Shown: positions 6,783-12,386 of the stretch, one piece after another | Layout of the letters: every line of letters begins with the position of its first letter | How positions within the stretch are numbered: position 1 is the first letter of the stretch | Origin: an uncultured Acidobacteriota bacterium | Lineage (GTDB): Bacteria > Acidobacteriota > Blastocatellia > RBC074 | Direction of reading: 5' to 3' | DNA: 12,386 nt | NCBI GenBank assembly: GCA_937967285.1 | Contig: CALBSU010000518.1 | Location: forward strand, 1 to 12,386 | Made by a program: the position numbers and the translations under genes | Notes under the pieces: model-generated | Databases searched by the model: none | The model's input: the letters and a program-made list of their open reading frames with translations, nothing else | What the model was told of the DNA's origin: nothing

Positions 6783-7529
6783 ATGGAGATGATGAAAAAA
6801 GAGGACAAGAGAATTGATGATCCGACGCCCGATCAGGTAGTGGGAAGGATTCAGGAGTTGATCGAGGAGGGGAGTCTGAAAGCGGGTGACAGGTTGCCGC
6901 CGGAGCGGGATTTCGCGCGGGAGCTGGGGGTGAGCCGTGCGTCATTGCGATCGGGGTTGAGGAATCTGACTTCGATCGGAGTGTTGCGGGTGCGGCGAGG
7001 TGTGGGGACGTTTGTGGCCGAGGGGCCGCCGGCGATCGGGAGCGAGCCGTTGAGGCTGCTGGGAGCGCTGCATGGATTCAAGATCGGTGAGATCTACGAG
7101 GCGCGGCGTCTGCTCGAGGCGCTGCTGGCGGGGCTGGCGGCGGAGCGAGCGCGGAGCGAGCATCTGGCGGCGCTGGCCGACGAGTTGACGAGCATGTACG
7201 ACTGTTTCGACGACGCGCAGAAGTATCTGGTGCATGACATCAGGTTTCATCGCGCGATCGCAGAGGCGGCGGGGAATCCGATTCTGGCGACGGTGCTCGA
7301 GATGGTCTCGTCGATGCACTTCGAGATGATCAGCAAGACGATCGATCTGGCGCGCGATGCGAGGGAGTTGACCGAGATGCATGTCCGGATCTATCGCGCG
7401 ATCAGGGACCACAAGGTTGCCGAGGCACGGGCGGCGATGACCGATCACATTCTGGATTCGCAGCGCGGATATGAAGCGGCGACCGAAGCTCGACTGAAAC
7501 GATCGGGGAAATCCGGCGAGTCAGCGTGA
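6783..7529 (+). CDS. FadR-type GntR-family transcription regulator with FCD ligand-binding domain
   Basis: A 248-residue protein. Residues about 14-80 are the winged helix ([22 protein letters not shown] at 41-62 and the wing RRGVGTFV at 71-78; Arg52 and Arg56 sit where DNA contacts are expected). Residues about 100-230 are the all-helical FCD domain. Its usual metal-binding set is present: Asp152 and His156 (DIRFH), His200 ([10 protein letters not shown]) and His222 (MTDHI), with AGNP at 163-166. Known FCD regulators sense small carboxylic acids such as uronates, lactate or pyruvate. An in-frame longer reading exists, but it would cross the predicted promoter and operator, so ATG 6783 was chosen; in-frame ATGs at 6789 and 6792 are alternatives. 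It is divergent from the receptor operon and very likely controls it and itself. It is not HutC-like (no UTRA domain), so control of the adjacent hut genes is unlikely. The 3' end overlaps hutI by 9 bp. Confidence 0.88.
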   Translation: MEMMKKEDKRIDDPTPDQVVGRIQELIEEGSLKAGDRLPPERDFARELGVSRASLRSGLRNLTSIGVLRVRRGVGTFVAEGPPAIGSEPLRLLGALHGFKIGEIYEARRLLEALLAGLAAERARSEHLAALADELTSMYDCFDDAQKYLVHDIRFHRAIAEAAGNPILATVLEMVSSMHFEMISKTIDLARDARELTEMHVRIYRAIRDHKVAEARAAMTDHILDSQRGYEAATEARLKRSGKSGESA

Positions 7530-8759
7530 GAAGACGGGAACTCCGCGCCTGAAAACGGAGATCGGGTGTTCGATTCCGGTGAAGTAGGGCAGTTCGCGGT
7601 AGTCGTCGCAGTCGTGGATGGCGAAGTCAGCGAATTTGCCGGGGGCGAGCGAGCCGATCGAGTCGCCGCGGCCGAGGCTGCAGGCGGCGTTGATCGTGGC
7701 GGCGGTGATCGATTCTGCCGGAGTCATCTTCATCCGTGTCGATGCAAGCGAGAGCGCGAGAGGCATCGAGGGGACCGGCGAGGATCCGGGATTGAAGTCC
7801 GTGGCGACGACAACGGCGAGGCCCGCGTCGATCATCGCGCGAGCGTCAGGGTAGCGTTCCGATCCGATCATCAGAACCGAAGCCGGCAGCAGGACGGGCT
7901 GGACTCCCCCCCGTTTGAGCGCCGCGATCGCCGCGGCATCCGCGAATTCAAGGTGATCGGCCGTTGCGGCTCCGAGTTCGGCCGCCAGCAGCGCGCCTTC
8001 TCCCCTGGTCAATTGATCGGCGTGAACGCGCAGCTTCATTCCCGCCTTGCGTGCCGCCGTCAGAATGCGCCTCGACTGATCGACAGAGAACGCCCCTTCC
8101 TCGCAGAAGACATCGCAATACTCGGCCAGTCCCTGGTCTGCGACACGCGGGATCATCTCATTGACGACGAGATCGACGTAGTCATCGGTTCTCCCTTTGA
8201 ATTCCGGGGGAGTCGTGTGCGCGCCGAGAAAGGTCGGGACGCAGGCCGGGCCGTCTTCGGCATCGAGCCGCCTGATGACGCGCAGCAGTTTGAGTTCGTC
8301 GTCGAGGCTCAGGCCGTAGCCCGATTTGGCCTCGATCGTGGTCGTACCTGTTCGAAGGAACCAGCGGGCGTATCTCCGTCCGGCTTCGAGCAGCTCGTCC
8401 TCGCTCGCCCGCCGCGTCATCCCGACGGTCGAGTTGATGCCGCCGCCGCGGGATGCGATCTCCTGATAGGTGGCGCCGGCAGCGCGCATCTCGAACTCGG
8501 CGGCGCGGTTCCCGCCGAAGACCGGATGCGTATGCGCATCGACGAATCCCGGCAGGACGATCCGCCCGCCGGCGTCGATCACTTCGGCATCGACTGGAAT
8601 CCGTGTGACATCCCGGGCGCCCGCCGCGAGGATTCTGCCGTCGCGGACGATCAGAACACCGTCCTCGATGATCGACAAATCGCGCATCTCCGGTCCAGTG
8701 CGCGGCCTGTCGGGTCCGCTCAGCGTGACGAGCTGCGAGATGTTGGTGACGACGAGCAT
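7521..8759 (-). CDS. hutI: Imidazolonepropionase
   Basis: A 412-residue cytoplasmic amidohydrolase that opens the ring of 4-imidazolone-5-propionate to give N-formimino-glutamate, the third step of histidine breakdown. Visible signatures are [13 protein letters not shown] at 71-83 (metal ligands His76 and His78), the SGYGL segment at 146-150, RVHADQ at 244-249 (His246), DHLEF at 268-272 (His269) and [12 protein letters not shown] at 317-328 (Asp321). The length fits the family. The frame stays open upstream to 8831, but that extension enters a repeat and has no family resemblance; starting at [10 protein letters not shown] gives the normal N-terminus. The ribosome site is weak (GGAAA). It lies 184 bp after hutG, so it may have its own promoter or rely on read-through. 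Its stop overlaps that of the convergent regulator gene. Confidence 0.95.
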   Translation of the reverse strand: MLVVTNISQLVTLSGPDRPRTGPEMRDLSIIEDGVLIVRDGRILAAGARDVTRIPVDAEVIDAGGRIVLPGFVDAHTHPVFGGNRAAEFEMRAAGATYQEIASRGGGINSTVGMTRRASEDELLEAGRRYARWFLRTGTTTIEAKSGYGLSLDDELKLLRVIRRLDAEDGPACVPTFLGAHTTPPEFKGRTDDYVDLVVNEMIPRVADQGLAEYCDVFCEEGAFSVDQSRRILTAARKAGMKLRVHADQLTRGEGALLAAELGAATADHLEFADAAAIAALKRGGVQPVLLPASVLMIGSERYPDARAMIDAGLAVVVATDFNPGSSPVPSMPLALSLASTRMKMTPAESITAATINAACSLGRGDSIGSLAPGKFADFAIHDCDDYRELPYFTGIEHPISVFRRGVPVFSR

Positions 8760-8806
8760 GGGAATAGTTTCCAGTTTTAACTGCTTAGCCATATGGCGCA
8801 AAATTA

Positions 8807-8943
<137 letters not shown>

Positions 8944-8945
<2 letters not shown>

Positions 8946-9861
8946 AAATATATTTTCGCAACAGGCCCGATGCGAAAGCGAGCAGACAGGAAGCGGTCGT
9001 CATGACCGTGGTCTCGGCAACGTCCTGGGTCGGATCGACCTCGACGAGGTCGATCGACAGGACTTTCGGTTCGCGGCCGCAGGCGCGCGCGACGTGAAGC
9101 AGTTCCCACGGCGCCAGTCCGCCGGGTCGCGATCCGGGCGTGGCCGGCGCGAAGCTGCGGTCGAGCGCGTCGATATCGAGATCGACGTGAATGGCGTCGA
9201 CGCGGCCGACCAGCCCGTCGAGCGCGTCGCCGATGACCCGGCGGATGCCCTCTTCGCGGACGCGATCGATCGTCACGACTTCGATTCCCGCATCGAGCGC
9301 TACCTGATGATAGCTCTGCGAGTTGGCGAAGGGCAGCAGGCCGATCTGGACTATGTTCCCACCCGGCAGTCCGTCTTCGAGCAGCGCCCGGACGGGGTTG
9401 CCGTTCGAGAGGCCGTTCGACGTATCGCGAAGATCGAAATGGGCGTCGATCGTGATCAGTCCGCAGCGTTCGAGCGGAACTCCGAGGCCGTGGACCGCCG
9501 GCCGCGTCACTCCGTTGTCGCCTCCGATAATGACCGCGGCATCCGCAGTCTTCAGGGCGTCGCTGACGGCAGCCGCGATCGGAGCCAGCGCGTCCTCGAG
9601 CCTTGTTTCGGCGAGATCGAGGTCTCCGCGGTCGATGACGCTGAGATGCCGCAGGTCGCGGCGCGTCTCGACGTCCCAGGTGCTGAACCTGCGGAGGATG
9701 GCGCGGACGGCCGCCGGGGCAAGATCGGTCCGGCCCGGAGTGATCGAACCGAGTCGCACCGGCGCGCCGATGATCGCCAGACGGCCCTGGACCGGATCCA
9801 GCGTCTCTCCGCTCAGCCAGGCCGAAGCCCTCGGCCAGAATGGGTCCTCGAAGTTCTTCAT
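8944..9861 (-). CDS. hutG: Formimidoylglutamase of the arginase/ureohydrolase family
   Basis: A 305-residue enzyme predicted to hydrolyse N-formimino-L-glutamate to glutamate and formamide, the last step of the pathway. Arginase-family landmarks are GGDNG at 113-117, IDAHFD at 138-143 (Asp139, His141, Asp143), SNGNP at 152-156, and [18 protein letters not shown] at 226-243 (Asp229 and Asp231 as metal ligands). The first motif is GGDN where arginases and agmatinases usually have GGDH, so one usual manganese ligand is Asn116 here; this may be a subfamily trait. The start overlaps the hutU stop (ATGA), so translation is probably coupled. The stop codon falls in the right arm of the intergenic repeat, so the last residues may have been altered by that repeat. 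Position between hutU and hutI strongly supports the hut role over agmatinase or arginase. Confidence 0.88.
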
Positions 9862-11522
9862 CCCCGGTCGTCCCCGTTCATCGGTATCCTGATGCCGTGT
9901 TCGCGGGCTTCGCGGACTGCGTCATCGTAGCCCGCATCGACGTGCCGGATGATGCCCATGCCGGGATCGGTCGTCAGCACGCGCTGGAGCCTGCGCGAAG
10001 CGCCGTCGGTGCCGTCCGCCACGACGACCATTCCGGCGTGCAGCGAATATCCGATCCCGACGCCTCCGCCGTTGTGGATCGAGACCCACGAGGCGCCGGC
10101 CGCCGTGTTGATCATGGCATTGAGCAGCGGCCAGTCGGCGATCGCGTCCGACCCGTCGAGCATGCCTTCGGTTTCGCGATACGGCGAGGCGACCGACCCG
10201 GTGTCCAGATGGTCGCGGCCGATGACGACGGGAGCGCTCAGTTCTCCGCGCCTGACCAGATCGTTGATCGCCGCGCCGAATTCAGCGCGCTCACCGTATC
10301 CCAGCCAGCAGACTCGCGATGGCAGCCCCTGGAATCGGATCTTCTCGCCCGCCAGCTTGAGCCAGCGGTCGAGCACCGGATCTTCGGGAAAGATTTCGAG
10401 AGCCAGGTCATCCGTCCGCCGGATGTCCTCGGGCTTTCCCGACAGCGCGACCCATCTGAACGGACCGCGACCCTCGCAGAAGAGCGGGCGAATGTATTCC
10501 GGAACGAAGCCGGGGATCTCGAAAGCGTCCTCGACGCCCACCAGTTTCGCCTGGGTCCGGATGTTGTTTCCGTAATCGAAGGTCACCGAACCCTTCCGCT
10601 GCAGATCGAGCATGGCGCGGACGTGCCGGGCCATCGACTCCATCGAGCGCCGGACGTACTCCTTCGGATTCTCGCGGCGCAACTGAAGCGCATCCTCGAG
10701 ACTGATTCCGTGCGGAACGTACCCGTTCAGCGCATCGTGCGCGCTGGTCTGATCGGTCAGAACGTCCGGCACGATCCCGCGCCTGACCATATCGGGCAGC
10801 ACGTCGGCGCAGTTGCCGACCAGTCCGATCGAGACGCTGTGCCCGCTCTTGCGCGCCGCCGCGATCAGCTCGAGCGCGGCATCCAGATCGTAGCAGATGT
10901 CGTCGCAGTACCCCGTCTGGATGCGCTTGTGGATCCGCGACGGATCGACATCGATCCCCAGAAAACTGGCGCCGTTCATCGTCGCCGCCAGAGGCTGCGC
11001 GCCGCCCATTCCGCCCATCCCTCCCGAAACGACCAGCCTCCCGTTGAGCGAGCCGCCGAAATGCTTCTCGGCCACCGATGCGAATGTCTCGAACGTTCCC
11101 TGAACGATGCCCTGGCTGCCGATGTAGATCCACGACCCGGCGGTCATCTGCCCGTACATCGTCAGCCCGAGCTTCTCCAGCCGCTGGAACTCGTCCCAGT
11201 TCGACCAGTGACCGACCAGATTCGAATTCGCGATCAGCACCCGTGGAGCGTCCTCGTGAGTTCGAAAGATCCCGACCGGCTTGCCGGACTGAACCAGCAG
11301 CGTTTCATCGTTCTCGAGCGAGCGCAGGCTGCGAACAAGCGCATCGTAGGCCTCCCAACTGCGCGCCGCGCGGCCCGTTCCGCCGTAGACGATCAGATCA
11401 TCGGGGTTTTCGGCAACCTCGGGATCGAGGTTGTTCATCAGCATCCGCAGCGCGGCTTCCTGGATCCAGCCCTTGCAGCTGAGCTGGTTGCCGTGCGGAG
11501 CCCTGATATTTCTGGCATTCAT
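9858..11522 (-). CDS. hutU: Urocanate hydratase (urocanase)
   Basis: A 554-residue cytoplasmic enzyme that adds water to urocanate to form 4-imidazolone-5-propionate, using tightly bound NAD+ as an electrophile. The sequence is urocanase throughout: [20 protein letters not shown] at 7-26, [11 protein letters not shown] at 28-38, [11 protein letters not shown] at 46-56, the glycine-rich GGMGGMGG at 167-174, [12 protein letters not shown] at 257-268, the conserved Cys405 in [10 protein letters not shown] (403-412), and [14 protein letters not shown] at 484-497. The length matches the family. The ribosome site AAGG overlaps the hutH stop codon, giving a 12-bp gap and probable coupling; the 3' end overlaps hutG by 4 bp. 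No unusual residues were noticed. Confidence 0.98.
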   Translation of the reverse strand: MNARNIRAPHGNQLSCKGWIQEAALRMLMNNLDPEVAENPDDLIVYGGTGRAARSWEAYDALVRSLRSLENDETLLVQSGKPVGIFRTHEDAPRVLIANSNLVGHWSNWDEFQRLEKLGLTMYGQMTAGSWIYIGSQGIVQGTFETFASVAEKHFGGSLNGRLVVSGGMGGMGGAQPLAATMNGASFLGIDVDPSRIHKRIQTGYCDDICYDLDAALELIAAARKSGHSVSIGLVGNCADVLPDMVRRGIVPDVLTDQTSAHDALNGYVPHGISLEDALQLRRENPKEYVRRSMESMARHVRAMLDLQRKGSVTFDYGNNIRTQAKLVGVEDAFEIPGFVPEYIRPLFCEGRGPFRWVALSGKPEDIRRTDDLALEIFPEDPVLDRWLKLAGEKIRFQGLPSRVCWLGYGERAEFGAAINDLVRRGELSAPVVIGRDHLDTGSVASPYRETEGMLDGSDAIADWPLLNAMINTAAGASWVSIHNGGGVGIGYSLHAGMVVVADGTDGASRRLQRVLTTDPGMGIIRHVDAGYDDAVREAREHGIRIPMNGDDRG

Positions 11523-11534
11523 AATTTCTTACCT

Positions 11535-12386
11535 TCAAATGGAATCCAGTTGATATAAAAGCGGAACGAGGGATTCGATGAATCCCGAAAGCGGCACGTC
11601 GTTTTCGAGGGGAGGGACGATCTCGTGCACGCGGCGGCATACCTCCTGCAACCGCGGTCCGGGCTTGAGCGGGCTCAGGAAATGCAGTCCCTGGGAGGCG
11701 CAGAGCAGCTCGATCGCCAGAATCAGCTCGAGGTTGCGGACGATCTGATCCAGCTTGAGCGCCGCGGTCATTCCCATCGAGACATGATCTTCCTTGTTGG
11801 CCGATGTCGGCAGCGTGAAGACGGAGGCCGGATGCGCGAGGATGTTATTCTCCGCGATCAGCGAAGCGGCGGTCACCTGAGCGATCATGAATCCCGAATT
11901 GGTTCCCGGATTGGCGGAGAGGAAGGCCGGCAGTCCCGAGAGCGCCGGGTTGACCAGCCGCTCGATCCGGCGCTCCGAGATCGTTCCCAGATCGGCCGCC
12001 GCGATGCCCGCGTAATCGAGCGCCAGTGCGATCGGCTCACCGTGAAAATTGCCTCCCGAGATGACCTCGCGCTGTCCGGCGAAGACCAGCGGGTTGTCGG
12101 TGGCGCTGTTGATCTCGACCTCGATCACACGGCGCGCATGCTCCAGTGCGTCACGCGCCGCCCCGTGGACCTGCGGCATGCAGCGCAAAGCGTAGGCATC
12201 CTGAACGCGCGGATCGACCTCGCGGTCGCGATGCGATTCGCGGATCTCGCTTCCGGCCATGACCTCGCGCAGCCGGCGCGCGCTCTCGATCTGTCCCGCG
12301 TGCGGCCGGGCCGCATGGATCCGCTCATCGAAGGCGACCGGAGTCCCGCGCAGAGCCTCGAGCGTCAGCGCGCCGATCACGTCCGA
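11535..12386 (-). CDS. hutH: Histidine ammonia-lyase (partial, C-terminal 283 residues; N-terminus beyond the right edge)
   Basis: This frame is open to the window edge, so the visible 283 codons are the C-terminal part of a protein that is usually about 500 residues long. It would remove ammonia from histidine to give urocanate, the first step of the pathway. Family landmarks are LTLEALRGT, QDAYALRCMPQVHG, EINSATDNPLVF, SGGNFHGEP, NPGTNSGFMIAQVTAASL and ANKEDHVSMG. The Ala-Ser-Gly that forms the MIO cofactor lies upstream, outside the window, so its integrity cannot be checked. A GTG at 12380 could be misread as a start, but family sequence continues in front of it. It is the first visible gene of the hut operon, 12 bp before hutU. 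Confidence 0.96.
   Translation of the reverse strand, partial: SDVIGALTLEALRGTPVAFDERIHAARPHAGQIESARRLREVMAGSEIRESHRDREVDPRVQDAYALRCMPQVHGAARDALEHARRVIEVEINSATDNPLVFAGQREVISGGNFHGEPIALALDYAGIAAADLGTISERRIERLVNPALSGLPAFLSANPGTNSGFMIAQVTAASLIAENNILAHPASVFTLPTSANKEDHVSMGMTAALKLDQIVRNLELILAIELLCASQGLHFLSPLKPGPRLQEVCRRVHEIVPPLENDVPLSGFIESLVPLLYQLDSI

Noticed and set aside
6783..7529. The GntR-type gene as a HutC repressor of the hut operon
   Set aside because: HutC has a UTRA domain; this protein has an FCD domain, and its predicted operators lie beside the receptor gene. The hut promoter itself is outside the window.
7566..8780. A 404-codon plus-strand open frame
   Set aside because: Antisense to hutI, whose family motifs cover the whole region.
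10741..10765. TGGTCTGATCGGTCAG, similar to the operator core
   Set aside because: It is inside hutU, encodes conserved urocanase residues and does not keep the GACC right half.
9840..11558. A 572-codon plus-strand open frame
   Set aside because: Antisense to hutU; urocanase sequence is continuous on the minus strand.

Overview
The window looks like a piece of a GC-rich Gram-negative chromosome, most probably from an acidobacterium of the Solibacter/Bryobacter type. The main reason is the very long Oar-like TonB-dependent receptor: a carboxypeptidase-regulatory-like domain, a plug and a large barrel with asparagine-rich loops, and no SusD partner. Its pairing with a divergent GntR-family regulator and secreted polysaccharide enzymes points the same way. 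This placement is inferred from protein style, not from a database search.

Left half (1-6510, all minus strand): a three-gene uptake and degradation unit. In transcription order it holds the TonB-dependent receptor, a Sec-exported right-handed beta-helix protein (pectate-lyase-like fold), and a Tat-exported TIM-barrel glycosidase-like protein that runs off the left edge. A strong stem-loop sits between receptor and beta-helix gene and may compete with a second hairpin that covers the beta-helix ribosome binding site.

Centre (6511-7529): an AT-rich divergent control region and a plus-strand FadR-type (GntR/FCD) regulator. The region holds a perfect 15-base palindrome containing TGGTCAGACCA, a near copy just before the regulator gene, and a third core match. 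These fit operators of the regulator itself, so the receptor unit and the regulator probably form one autoregulated circuit. The inducer may be a small carboxylic acid, perhaps a uronate-type product of the beta-helix enzyme (inference).

Right half (7521-12386, minus strand): a histidine utilisation operon in the order hutH (C-terminal part only), hutU, hutG, hutI. It converts histidine through urocanate, imidazolonepropionate and formiminoglutamate to glutamate, with an arginase-family HutG for the last step. hutH-hutU are 12 bp apart, hutU-hutG overlap by 4 bp, and hutG-hutI are separated by 184 bp containing an inverted GCCAAG-type repeat. The 3' ends of hutI and the regulator gene overlap by 9 bp, tail to tail. 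No tRNA, rRNA, CRISPR array or insertion sequence was seen. No gene-free stretch exceeds 300 bases.
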